Assembly (NCBI RefSeq): GCF_028476545.1
Contig: NW_026733002.1
Span: 124,001-188,000 of the forward strand
Direction of reading: 5' to 3'
From: Physella acuta
Taxonomy: Eukaryota > Mollusca > Gastropoda > Physidae
Length of the DNA stretch: 64,000 nt
The position numbers and the translations under genes are program-made. Positions 53,746-64,000 of the stretch are shown in pieces; within the stretch, counting starts at the first letter, position 1; each line of letters begins with the position of its first letter. Below the pieces are notes generated by a model. The model saw nothing but the letters and a program-made list of their open reading frames with translations. It made no database searches and had not been told where the DNA came from.

Positions 53746-54694
53746 AATCATTATTTTTTGCATATTATTCAACTATACTGATCTAGTTTTATAATTTAAC
53801 AATGGACGATTAGTGTTTGATGCAAACTTGCCATCTGTACATTTTTTTGGTCATCTGTTTAAGTCATCTTGAACTATAATGCAGTTTAAAATTGTATTCA
53901 ACACCCTAATTGATAGTATTTAATTTGAGCCCATTATGGAGATGTTTAGGTCATTGCGTCTTGCATCTTTTGCCGGCCAGACAGCGCGTGGGGGGAAAAG
54001 CTTTTTCCGAGGAATCACTGCTTAGAATATTTTCCCACGTTTTTTTTAACTTGCTTTCGCGTCTGTTTGTTTGTTTGTCTGTCCATCAAATCTTGCGATC
54101 GAATTTTCGGGCACTTCCCAGTTAACTAGCGCGCTGAAATTTTCAGGGAAGCTTTGTTTCCAATGACAATACAATATTCAATTATTATTATTACTAAATT
54201 GATCCATGGAAACATTTTATTGATCATTCTAGACTCCTATTGATTTGTACAAAAAAGGGACATAACCTAGTAATTGTAATTTGATAAAAACAAGGTTCGG
54301 TACTTTCCCTCTTCTGGCTTACTGAAAAACAAATGAAAAATCATGAAGGAGCGAGCCCGCGATTGGCTGACCTTTTATCTTTGTGTTTGTCCTTTGTGAG
54401 TGTTTGTCTTCGTTTACCCAAAAAAAAAAGTGAATGCGAGAAGAATAAATCGATAGCAAGATTTGAATGCAAACAAACAGACAGACTAAAAAGTAGAAAA
54501 TAATTATCATTAAAATTTTTTTTAAAAACCCCATTTTCTGATTGAACTAAAAAGTAGAAAATAAATGCTATAGGCCTACATCAGAATAATGCAAGCGATC
54601 ACTCTACTATGAGCGATCGCAAACTGTGTGCGCATTATGACAAAAAATGAAAAACGTGGGGCGCCGTGATTTTCTTACAGTTTCTAATACTGTT
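53746..54694. other. AT-rich unique sequence
   Basis: No gene or repeat recognised, apart from aactaaaaagtagaaaataa occurring twice near 54480-54565. Confidence 0.55.
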
Positions 54695-55244
54695 GACTCT
54701 ACAGGGTGTGGGGAAATTGCGAGACGCGAAAAGCGAAATAGCGAGGCGGGAAAATGCGAGAAGGTAATGCGAGACATACATGCGGAATTAAGGGTAAATA
54801 GCGAGACACTTTTTGCGAAAAAAGTTTTTTCCTTTTTTTTCCCATCTTTATTTATTTCATTTATTTTTTAAAATATTTTTAAAATAAACAAGCATTTAAC
54901 CATACCCTTTAACACGAGTGTTGTATGTTGTTATTTTTTATCTAGATACTAAGAAGATCTATATCTAGATCTATCTATTTAAAAATCCTAACATCGTTGC
55001 TGTGCTACTGTCATCGCCCGCTCTTGTTAGCAAGAGGAAAATCCCGTCTCAGTCAGCATTAATTTAAAAATCTAGCCCGTTCATGTTTATACAAACGTGA
55101 GCTGTGTCATTGTGAATTGGTATAATCTTGTCAGCAGGAGAGATATTCTGCAAAATGTATTCATGGATTGTTGTACATGCAAAAAGTGTAAAAGTATAAA
55201 CAATTCTAAAAAGTGCAATTTATTTTTTTATTAAGTAATTTTAA

Positions 55245-55585
55245 TTACAAACAAAATTTACAAACAAAATCTTCTGAAACAGTCCTCAAACACACCTCGT
55301 GACACCATCTTTCACACATAGTACACCCAACCCAGTTCATTAACTCCCATTTATACATTTTTCTTTTGCTACTTCTTCCAATCCACATTCACAACATTTC
55401 ACATTTTCATCACGGTTGACCTCCTCGTTCATCCCACAAACAACACTGGCACCCATGTTCTCATCATCATCATCCGCACGCTCAACATCTGTTTTCCGTT
55501 TTTTATAATTTGTATTTTTTCTCATTTCTGTAATTTTGGCAATGTCTTGCTCATTGTTGTCACCAGCAGTTGAGTTTTTTAACAC
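55245..55585 (-). pseudogene. transposon-borne reading frame ending in a PHD-type zinc finger
   Basis: The - strand frame starts MLKNSTAGDNNEQDIAKI, continues through basic KKRKTDVE and acidic ADDDDEN, and reaches KCCECGLEEVAKEKCINGS. After a single frameshift (near 55340) it goes on NWVGCTMCERWCHEVCL and DFVCKFCL with a TAA at 55247-55245. The order C-x2-C ... W-x2-C-x2-C-x2-W-x-H-x2-C ... F-x-C-x2-C is a complete Cys4-His-Cys3 PHD finger. PHD fingers at the extreme C-terminus are known in several transposases. Probably the tail of the element's transposase or an accessory protein. Confidence 0.6.
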
Positions 55586-55719
55586 ATTGATATTTTCCCA
55601 AAATCTTGTCTAATTTCGGTCAAAATAGAGTATTTTAATCAATTCCTATTACAATGTATTAAAACAGTTTTCTAAAACGCGAAAAAACGTCTAAAATTCT
55701 TTTTCTAACATTGCTTTTT

Positions 55720-55845
55720 TATAGTGTGACTTCACATCTACCCACCCCCCTCCTCCCCCTCATCACACATCGTCATAAAATTACAGACCCCCCCCCCCCC
55801 CTACGAGTGTGACGTCATTTATGGAAGACCCCAAATAACACCACC
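55720..55845. mobile_element. TGACGTCA-family short element nested in the MULE
   Basis: Left gtgtgacttcacatctaccc, C-rich centre, right gtgtgacgtcatttatggaa followed by gacccc. The right end matches other copies. Nested within 54704-56473. Confidence 0.5.
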
Positions 55846-56482
55846 ACCAAAACCAAAAAATTCAGATAAGTTCAATTTGGTTTTAAAAATATTTGAAGTA
55901 GGCCCATAGCTTACGATATAGCACGAGCAACTGATAATATCGGTGACGTCACTTTATTTTGTTGTATCCAAATGATGTAGGCATTTCCTTGTGCTTAGAT
56001 TTATATGGTAAAAAAAGCTAGAAAAAAATCGTAGGCGGCGGCTATAATACAAAATTTCTATGCAACAATAGAAAATATGTTTGCGGCGGCAGCGGATCCA
56101 GGCACGGCGATCTTCAAAGATGGTAAATCAGGCGGCCTCGGCGTTCCACACAAAAGACAGAAGTTGATCTATCGTCGGCGGTATTTCCGTCGGTTTCGAA
56201 CAAGGTGGTATTCTAAGTCGACACAAAAGATGAGGGGAGTTGACAAATCATCAGTATGTCTAGCGACGGAAAAATCGGAAGTTTTAACAATGTAAACGAA
56301 ACGTCTTTGAAGTCTGGACCAAATACCACTGAAAATCGGGTGCGGTAAATTTTTCGCAGAAATCTTCGCATTTCAACACCACCCAGCGTAAGTATCGGCT
56401 TGTGGTAAAATGCGAGACAAAAAAGTCACGTGACCGACCGTTTTCGCGCCCTTCTCGCATTTTCCCCACACCCGACTCTACA

Positions 56483-57130
56483 AGCTCCCTAATAAAACTC
56501 AATAGTATTATAACTATTATTATCTAATCAATAGTAAGGTAATCTATCGTTTTAGCGTAATCAATTCGGTCGTCACTAGTAATGTAGGGATAAGGTAACT
56601 AATAAATATGGTTTAAATATGAATATATTTTTGCATATTCTACTAAAATACTAAAGATAATTAATATTAAACCATATTTAAGGGTTAAATCAATAAAAAT
56701 GTCATGAAATTAAGGTTTAACAACGATGTTCCAGATACTAAATTTGCTATTAAAAACAGCGGCCATCTTAAGAAAATATTATTTTGAGTCATTTCCCTTT
56801 AATTTCTATTTGTATGAAAATGTATTGATGTTTGCTATTAAATACGTTTGTCTTGTGTTTAAATACAAAGCATGCGTTTTTTTTTTTTTTTTAATTCTGC
56901 CCTTTAAACAATTTAATTGACTGACAATAAACATCAGTTCTAGAATTATTATTATAATATTATGAGATGCAATTTTTATACATTAAGAAACTCCCTATTT
57001 TTATAGAGCTACCACTACATATCTAATGTTTATTTAAATATTAGTTTGAGTTAATTGTTATTGTTTGTGTTATTGTTTGTTTGCTATTTTCATTTCATAT
57101 TTTCATGCTTTTTTCCTATAATTAGTGATT
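56483..57130. other. AT-rich unique sequence
   Basis: A poly-T run at 56878-56892; no credible gene. taatcaatagtaaggtaatc and gataaggtaactaataaata are weakly repeated. Confidence 0.55.
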
Positions 57131-57132
57131 TA

Positions 57133-57420
57133 ATCATAAATGACGTCACATTTTTTGACATCTCTTCATCTTACCCCCCCCCCCCCCCCCCCCCGTCATG
57201 AATTAGTCGTAAAGTCGAAAATTACCTTTTTGCCCTGTCTGTTATTACTGTTAAAAAGTTAAGCCATAATTCTAACGAAAAAGAATTTTTTCAGCATTTT
57301 TGTATTAGGCGAAATACATAACGTTTCACATTTCTTACCCCTCCCCTTTCCCACGTAAAACGTCGTCTCTAAACCAGTTACTCCACCCCTTAAGTGTGTC
57401 GTGATGTCATTTATGGTAGA
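57133..57420. mobile_element. TGACGTCA-family MITE, about 285 bp
   Basis: Inverted ends: cataaatgacgtcacatttt at the left (about 57135) and gtgtcgtgatgtcatttatg at the right (to about 57416). Two C-rich tracts lie inside (57176-57194 and near 57340). No coding potential. Superfamily not assigned. Confidence 0.6.
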
Positions 57421-57499
57421 TGTCAAGTCCTAACCTCCAATACACATTTTGAACAACCTTTGTTGTCAAAATGTTGATACCAAATACCCAAAATGAGAA

Positions 57500-57605
57500 A
57501 TATGGGGTTGTCCATAAACGATGTCACATATGCTATTCTAATGTGACGTCAATTTATGTAGGACTGCAATTTAGGACGTCAATTTAGGACGTCAATTATG
57601 GAAGT
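57500..57605. mobile_element. partial TGACGTCA-family copy
   Basis: ggggttgtccataaacgatg followed by tgtgacgtcaatttatgtag and three tandem gacgtcaattta-type repeats. A shortened or rearranged copy. Confidence 0.45.
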
Positions 57606-58600
57606 CTTCTATAAAGCTGTGCTCAATAAAAATGAGGAACATAAAGCGTTTGTTTTCATGCATACATTTGTTCATAACGAATTATCATAACTATTGCAAG
57701 CCTGTTGTCCTAAGCGGTGTTAAACAACCTCAGCACACCATCCCCGCCAAATAGGGCCTGCCACTAAATGCCTACCGACGAAAATAAGCCGCACTACATT
57801 GACTCCGAATGAAATAACTTCTGACAATAAGGCTCAAACCAACTAGCTCCTGGCAACGATATTCGACAAGAATCCAAGACAATTATTGGCTTGCAGGTAA
57901 AATTGGACAAAACAGCAAGTTTCGCGACATGGGGCATAACAAAAGATCAACCCTTAATACGACAGCAGCTAATGTAAAAAGCCAGAGCTCAGTATAGGCT
58001 TGAGTTTAATATAGAAATAGTGTTAGCAGTGGACTGTGCATTAGGAATACGGCAGTCGGCTAAACGCCCGAGTCCGACGATGTCTGAACATCAAGTTTGT
58101 CTTTTATGAAGTGCGGAGCACCTTTAACAGCTGAGCTTGGGGAGGGGGAGGGGGTCCCTGTTGACACCACCATTATCGCCGCTTATGTCCACATATCAAT
58201 CACAAGTTTTGCGTGGAGCTTAATGGGCAGACGAAGTGTATAGGTGGGACTGGGAGCCTAAATGTATTTACGGAGGCCGCTGTCTCACGGGCATTTTAGA
58301 GCCAAACGTCTCAGGGCAGCAGGTTGCAGAAATTAAAAGCACGTGAGTTTGTGTAGTAGAGGGAGAACATCATGCCACTGTTATAAATTCAACACATATA
58401 ATTTACCGTACCGAAGTCATTTAGATCTATTCGTCAGACTAAACGTCGCTAAAGTCTCAACGCAATAGTGCCTGTTTTGACTTTTTTTAATTACGCGGTA
58501 TCTCTTTCTTTAACTTTAGCCTAATGACAAATGACGTCACGCGCGCCGCGAACTTGGTGACGTTGTGCTAAGTGGGGGATGAAACGGCGGGATTGAGAAA
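57606..58600. promoter_or_regulatory. GC-balanced unique island, candidate conserved non-coding block
   Basis: About 1 kb, markedly less AT-rich than its surroundings, with many CpG-containing words (gtccgacgatgtctgaacat, ccaccattatcgccgcttat, cgtggagcttaatgggcaga). No reading frame or repeat was found. Possible enhancer or distal promoter; inference only. Confidence 0.28.
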
Positions 58601-58906
58601 AATGACGTATTTCTTTTTTTTAACAGACGAATGAGTGATAGATTCTAGTTTTTTTTCTATAGGGAGATATCACTATATAGTGGGTGTTTTTTGTTTCTGT
58701 AATAATGGATGGTGGGGATGGGTAAACATCGACTATTGAACAAATCAAAAAACTGATGAAAGCAGAAGGCAACGAAAAAACCCATGTGGTATTCAGATGT
58801 AACTAATTAAAATTTAAAACTATTTTTATAAACACAATAATCTTAATTCAGAAAAAGTGTAGGCCTAAGACTAATGTCTACAGAAAAAATAAACAACTAG
58901 GCTTAA

Positions 58907-59403
58907 ATGGATCACCCATAAACAGTGCCGGCGCCAGGTTATTTAGCGCCCTAGGCAAAACTTAATAAAAGCGCCCCCCCCCCTCTGCAATTTTTTCACG
59001 CCCCCGTATTATCAGAGGCGTAGCGACCCTTCCCGGCGCCCGGGGACAAGCTTAAGATTTGCACCGCCCTCAAACTTTCAATTTGTTTTTCCAACCCATT
59101 TTGGCGCCCCCCCCCCCCCCCCCCCGCCTAAGGACAGCACCCTAGGCGACAGCCTAGTTCGCCTTATAGGTAGCGCCGGTCCTGTCCATAAATGACGTCA
59201 TACTTTTCCCGGTGAATTCCCTTTCCCCCAATCGTCACTAAAAGCAAGATGATGATTTAATATCATACCGCAGTTCTACTATACCCGAACGCGTAATCAC
59301 AATTTCTAACGAAAACGAATATATTCTTCATCATTATTTAAAAAATATTTTACCCCGTCCCATATTTTGAGTCCAACGTCATTTATGAAGAATATGGACG
59401 ACC
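58907..59403. mobile_element. TGACGTCA-family element carrying a nested hAT MITE
   Basis: Left end ggatcacccataaa continues after the insertion as ccataaatgacgtcatactt; right end gtccaacgtcatttatgaag and atatggacgacc. Removing the hAT MITE and one copy of its duplication restores a typical family member. Confidence 0.6.
58923..59184. mobile_element. hAT-type MITE with 8-bp target duplication
   Basis: Ends CAGTGCCGGCGCCAGG and, complemented, CAGGACCGGCGCTACC; flanks cccataaa and tccataaa (7 of 8 identical). The interior (ggcgccc, gcctaggcg-type words and C-runs) has no gene. 262 bp. Confidence 0.78.
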
Positions 59404-61190
59404 TAATAATTGACAAGTTAATCAGTACAAAAGGGTTTAATAAATGTTGGATCTCCCAAACGTTTCTGATATCTTAGATGTACATACATACATAGCCTTC
59501 ATTTCAATTGAAATTAAAGATAAGAAGATGGCCCTCTGTCTTACTTTTATTAAACAAGACAACTATGTATATTAAACAACAAAGTCAACACAATATACAT
59601 ACGAATAGACATTTGTATCAAGGGAAACTACTCTAAATTTTATTTGGAAGATGGCCGCTGTTTTTATCTACTAAAATTTAACTCAAACACCTAGTTTAAA
59701 GTTAGTTTCATGATATTTTAAATTGTTTTCATCACTGATTGTTATTTTAAATCAATTATCTGTGATATTTTGTAAAAATTGACTTAAATAAACTTATTTA
59801 AACAAATATATTCACCAGTTACTTCTCCCGCACATTACTACTGCAGCCGAATTGATTACGCTAAAACGATAGATTACCCAATAGTAATATAACTTTTACA
59901 TCTTAGATCTATATTAATAATATTTTATAATATAGATCTAAGATGTAATATTATTATATAGATCTAGATCTCTAGGGCCTATAGAATAATTAGATCTATC
60001 TATATTCTATAACTATAACTATTATAAGCGTAAATCAATCTAGATCTAATCTAGATCTAGATAGAAATTAATAAGAATAATAGATTTTTTTTAGATACAA
60101 GATGAGTCAAGAATAGTCAAGATACTAACGATTCTATACTATAGACTATAGAATATAGAATCTAGATAGACTATAGTCTATACTCTATTGGGCTTGTAAG
60201 TTGTTCAAGTAGCTTACCAAGTTCTCGCTCCGGTAGTTGCCAGCTAGCGTTTTTGTTGTTTTTCAAACCAAATGTGAATATTTTTTATTATTTTTTTTAG
60301 CGCAATTTCCTTTAAGTTATGAAATCTTTTTTCGCTTTTGGAATAAAAACAAACTCCGACAAATTGTCGGACAATGAGTTGTTTTAAGTAAATTAAGTTT
60401 AAAATAACACACACACACAACTATATTATATTTTATATAGATCTAGAATACACCATGTATAATAATAATACATTTATATAAAATATGAGATTTTTAGGCC
60501 TAAAAGATTTCAATCGTCAATCTGAAATCAAGCCTAAATTATATATATATAGCCTAGATGCCTAGATCTAGATTTCTAGATCTAGAATTCTATATATAGA
60601 TTCTAGATCTAGATCTATGACTTTAAAAAAAGCCCTCTTGAAAATTCCGACTTAGACAGTAACATACGACATACAGGATTTATTTTTAATTTATAGACTC
60701 AAGAGTAGTCTAGAGATCTAGATTCTAGATCTAGATTCTTTTATTTTACAGTGTAGTTGAGTGGAATTAATTACTAAATTACTAAAATTAGGCCTAATAA
60801 ATAGGCTATTTACTTACAAAAGACAGGTAGACTAGAATATGTTCAATATCAATTTATATATAGAATCTAGATTATTCTAGATCTAGTGAAGTTTAGTGTG
60901 GTCTTGTTGTAGAACTTAAGAACTAAATCTAGAGAGTAGGAAACTGTAGTATTTTAGATCTAGAATCTAGTAATGTGTGACGTCATTTTAGGGGGGGGGG
61001 TCTGGTTTTGTGTGACGATGTGTGACAGAGGGGAGGAGGTAAAAATCGTAAAAAAAGCGTGACGTCATTTATGGATGACCCCCCATGGAGAAGATCCACA
61101 CAGAAACAGTTGAAGGAAAGGGGCCTAACATTCAAACAAGTAGAGGTACCAACATGATTTTAAAGATCATATAGATATACATATATATAG
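59404..61190. repeat. AT-rich region dense in AGATCT/TCTAGA palindromes
   Basis: From about 59900 to 60970 the words agatctagatct, tctagatctaga and tatagatctaga recur irregularly, a degenerate simple repeat of two 6-bp palindromes. A TGACGTCA-family fragment lies at 60975-61085. No gene recognised. Confidence 0.7.
60975..61085. mobile_element. TGACGTCA-family fragment
   Basis: gtgtgacgtcattttagggg on the left and gcgtgacgtcatttatggat with gacccccc on the right; contains a G-run. The left terminal part is absent. Confidence 0.5.
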
Positions 61191-61599
61191 GTGGAGGGGG
61201 AGAGAGAGAGAGAGAGGGTTCATCTGTAAATTGCGTCACACATTATATGATGATTTTTATCTCCCACTCAATAAAGGAGGGCAGTAACAAGAAGAATGTA
61301 TGATAGCTGGGTAATCCTAATGCTGTGTTGTTAATTTATATAATCAGATTATTGTGGTAAATGAAAGTCAACATATCTAGCCTAACAAAATGCCATGAAT
61401 TTAAAATATGTATTATGACTTAGAGAAAGTTTGGTGAAATGGAAATATCTGCAAATTTAATTTATTGATGATGTGTAACTTATTTATATTATTCCTTTGG
61501 AGCTGATAGTAATAAAAATTTAATGAAATTATAGAGTTTTTTCCAATTGATGTTTCTAAAGCCTTGCATGAACTTAATTTAAATATATTTAGCTGCCCA
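61191..61599. other. GA microsatellite and AT-rich sequence
   Basis: (ga)n at about 61200-61216, then AT-rich unique sequence before the coding-like fragment. Confidence 0.6.
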
Positions 61600-62036
61600 G
61601 GCAAAAAACCCAATGAATTTTCCAGAATTGGCTTGTCGTTTGACCGATGGTAACAAAGAGAATCACCCAGGATCTTCGCTGATAAGAAAATCTGAAGACG
61701 TACCTTATTCTTCTATACCTAAATGTGATTTGTCTAATGAAAATATTTATTCAGTGACAATTGCTAAAGATATTTTACCATTATTTCAAACATCATCTTC
61801 TGAAATGTTGTTTTCTATCTCTAAACCTTCCACAATTTCTTCAAGTTTCAAGAGATATTTTAACATCATTGCCTACTTCCCACAGTTCTTATGTTCAAAA
61901 TTTGCAATTTTCTGAGAAACAAAGTAATAATAAATTTGTACCCAGTGTTTTAGTTTCAGCTCCATTAAAATTTAATAAACCAATGAATTTCAAAATTAAA
62001 TGTTTCTTATCCCATATGAAAGTAGTCTGTTAAAAA
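61600..62036 (+). pseudogene. coding-like fragment with a frame change
   Basis: An acceptor-like pyrimidine/AG (agctgcccag) precedes a frame that reads KNPMNFPELACRLTDGNKEN and continues to a stop at 61913-61915. From about 61840 a second frame carries on with similar serine-rich composition (SRDILTSLPTSHSSYVQ, then PSVLVSAPLKFNKPMNF) to a stop near 62036. The picture is one disordered serine-rich reading frame broken by a single frameshift: a pseudogene, a retained exon with an assembly error, or chance. I see no recognisable domain. Confidence 0.25.
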
Positions 62037-62385
62037 AATTTAATGTTTGGATGTCAATAAATTATTGACATGGACTGGTTTGCTGGTAAGCTTTTATACT
62101 TAATGTACAATGAAGATTCAGTTTTGATGTCAATATAGTTGCTTCTGAAATAATTAAACTATAAACAATAGCATTTATATAAATATCTCAATGGCAGTTC
62201 AGTATACTTTCATCATTGTTTTCAAATAACAAAACAGAACTACAATTTTAAAATTGAAAAAGAAAATTAAAAGAATTTCATAAATCGATGGTTTTTTAAT
62301 TACTTAAAACAGAAGATGCATCAATACAGCATTACAATGTATATGATTAATATTTGTTTTAATGGACAATCATCATTCAAATTCT

Positions 62386-62943
62386 TCATTCAAAGTTAAA
62401 TTCAGCTTCCTTGTGTCTAAAAATCCACATCCATGCTGTTCCATTTACCTAGAAATTAAATAAATAATATTTTTAACAACTTTCAGTAATATGAAAAAAT
62501 TAATCATTGATTAAAACAGACAGCCAATATAGCAGTTGAATTAAAATTCACCTGTTTCTGTGACATTTAAAATTAGAGTGTTCAGAGGTATATACCCAGC
62601 CACCTTTAATTTCCCTATCTTGAGCCAGGTACTCATGAGAGCTGGTACTCATGAGACTTAGGACATCATACCAGGACTAAAGCCAGGGATCTGAACTCTT
62701 ATCTTTTAGGATAGAAATGTGAAAGCTACTGTCTGACAGTCCCACTATCAAGCCATACATATTAATACTTACAGTAAATAATCTTAATAGCAACATATTC
62801 TTTAAGAATTAGAACACTTAATTGGTTTCAAACTTGGGCTTAAGCTGAAAAATGGCTTATTATAAAAAAAATTCAGCTCACCTTTAGCTCAAGATCAGCA
62901 CCAATAGCCACAGTAAAGTTTGAGAAAATTGCTTGCCAAGTAC
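62386..62943 (-). CDS. 3' end of an unrecognised gene, last two coding exons
   Basis: Two exons on the - strand: 62943-62882 (acceptor ctctag|gtacttgg, donor gctaaag|gtgagc) and 62448-62386 (acceptor tttctag|gtaaat, stop TGA at 62388-62386). Phases agree: the first begins with two bases completing a split codon and ends in phase 0, the second is 21 codons with stop. Peptide: TWQAIFSNFTVAIGADLELK then VNGTAWMWIFRHKEAEFNFE. The hydrophobic/aromatic pattern and both splice borders look genuine, but I cannot assign a family. The rest of the gene would lie upstream, right of 62943, probably beyond the window. Confidence 0.5.
62449..62881. other. intron of the unrecognised - strand gene
   Basis: 433 bp between the two exons, AT-rich; ccaggtactcatgagagctg and tggtactcatgaga form a short direct repeat near 62625-62655. 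Confidence 0.5.
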
Positions 62944-63021
62944 CTAGAGAATTTTAATATAATAAATTATTAAGTTTATCCATATATTATATTTAAAACA
63001 TTATTTAACTAATATGTGATA

Positions 63022-63095
<74 letters not shown>

Positions 63096-64000
63096 TCATT
63101 TATTGTAAAGGTTCAGTTTTCTATCTACTTAGCTTGTCTTAAAAACTAAAATATCTGGTTTAAAGTTAACCATATCTTAACTATCACAAAACTATTAGTT
63201 TCATTTTCATTACTTGTAACTAAAAATTGTAGTCAATAGATCTAAAACTTAATTCTATTAACAGCTAACTGTAACTGTACTGACCCTGACCAATTTATTA
63301 ATTTTTGTACCATGTAATTCATTAATAATTAGGCTTATACTAAAAGGCCGAAAGTTATCAATTGTAGAATTTATAGTCCCTGGTCTAGACTAACAAGATT
63401 AGCCTACAAGTCTAATAGTACTAATACACATGATTTAGTTTCTAAGTTTACTACTAGGCAACTTGCTAGAAGACTAGTACTTAACCAAACTTTAACTTGC
63501 TAAAAATAAAAGGGCCTAATACAATAGTAGTTGGCCTAGTAATACTTTTTTTTTACTGTGCTACTTACACTGCTTTTGGTACTATTACTACGGCTAACTA
63601 ACTACTAACTAAACTCTATTGTAGCTTGATGGAGATCTATCATCTTGCTCTTCTAGTAGTTTACACTACTTAGTACTTAGAAAAGTAGTAGCACTACTGT
63701 AACAATTTCAAACTAAATTTAATCTTTATATTACTAGATCTACTAATTGCAACACTGTAGTCTGATAAGTCTGTAAGCCATAAATGTAGTCTAGTTATTA
63801 GTACCTACACTCTACAATAGTCTACAGTACTCTACACTACACTCTACTACTACTCTTCTCACTCTACTGGCTACTGATCTAGATCTAGTAAATAGCTAGA
63901 GTAGATCTAGTTTAGATTCTAGATCTAAAAAAATCGATTTAAAATTAAAAACAGGTTAGCCTTACTAGCTCTTACTAAACTTAACTAGGGTAGGTTTTAC
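62944..64000. other. AT-rich region with a long (AT)n microsatellite
   Basis: (AT)n at 63024-63092, about 35 dinucleotides. The rest, with many ctactagta/tctagat words, shows no reading frame I would call an exon. Confidence 0.7.

Larger units (their letters stand above)
54704..56473. mobile_element. Mutator-like (MULE) element with perfect 9-bp target duplication
   Basis: Terminal inverted repeats of about 22 bp (GGGTGTGGGGAAATTGCGAG and the complement GGGTGTGGGGAAAATGCGAG) are flanked by gactctaca on both sides (54695-54703 and 56474-56482). A 9-bp duplication is diagnostic for Mutator-type elements. The ends are rich in repeated gcgag/gcgaa. At 1770 bp it is non-autonomous, but it carries a PHD-finger remnant on the - strand. 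A member of the TGACGTCA family is nested at about 55720-55845. Confidence 0.88.

Noticed and set aside
56077-56295. 72-codon + strand frame (MFAAAADPGTAIFKDGK)
   Set aside because: Lies inside the Mutator-like element's subterminal repeat; the counterpart region at 51.7 kb is not open. No domain.

Overview
The window looks like animal nuclear DNA, most likely from a mollusc and probably a heterobranch snail or slug. The reasons are short exons with GT/AG junctions, AT-rich introns, an invertebrate-type classical cadherin (EGF and laminin-G domains before the membrane), a tRNA-type SINE and several cut-and-paste transposon relics. The species call is inference. There is no prokaryotic gene organisation.

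Two host genes can be read and they converge tail to tail. (1) On the + strand, 17 exons from 1139 to 19295 encode the 3' part (1117 codons) of an N-cadherin-like type III classical cadherin: last cadherin repeats, cysteine-rich non-chordate box, EGF, LamG, EGF, LamG, EGF, one membrane helix, then the p120- and beta-catenin-binding tail. Its 5' exons lie left of the window. (2) On the - strand, eight coding exons from 31195 down to 22000 give a complete-looking 385-codon TOX-family HMG-box protein with the conserved C-terminal Cys/His module. Its promoter and 5' UTR probably lie between 34.6 and 36.3 kb. The two 3' UTRs meet near 21.40-21.47 kb. A third - strand gene contributes only its last two coding exons (62943-62386); I do not recognise it.

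The outstanding property is tandem repetition. By rough summation about 27 kb of the first 47.5 kb is minisatellite: almost every intron of both genes, then arrays upstream of TOX (34.9-36.7, 38.6-40.6, 41.9-46.2 and 46.5-47.5 kb). In many introns the repeat unit contains a copy of the adjacent real splice junction, so one true 5' or 3' splice site is flanked by a handful to dozens of near-identical decoys. I see this at about ten junctions, in both genes and at both donors and acceptors. The arrays create very long uninterrupted reading frames that are not genes.

The last 16.4 kb (47.6-64.0 kb) has almost no minisatellites. It holds dispersed elements: a tRNA-type SINE, two related Mutator-like elements (one with a perfect 9-bp target duplication and a PHD-finger remnant), a TTAA-flanked piggyBac-like MITE, a hAT MITE nested in another short inverted-repeat family, and stretches rich in the palindrome AGATCT. 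In the first part, a hAT relic with a perfect 8-bp duplication sits in a cadherin intron, and a solo LTR with a 4-bp duplication sits inside the largest TOX-intron array.

Together the window shows a cell-adhesion receptor gene and a chromatin HMG-box gene whose exons are conserved while their introns have been rebuilt by local tandem duplication.
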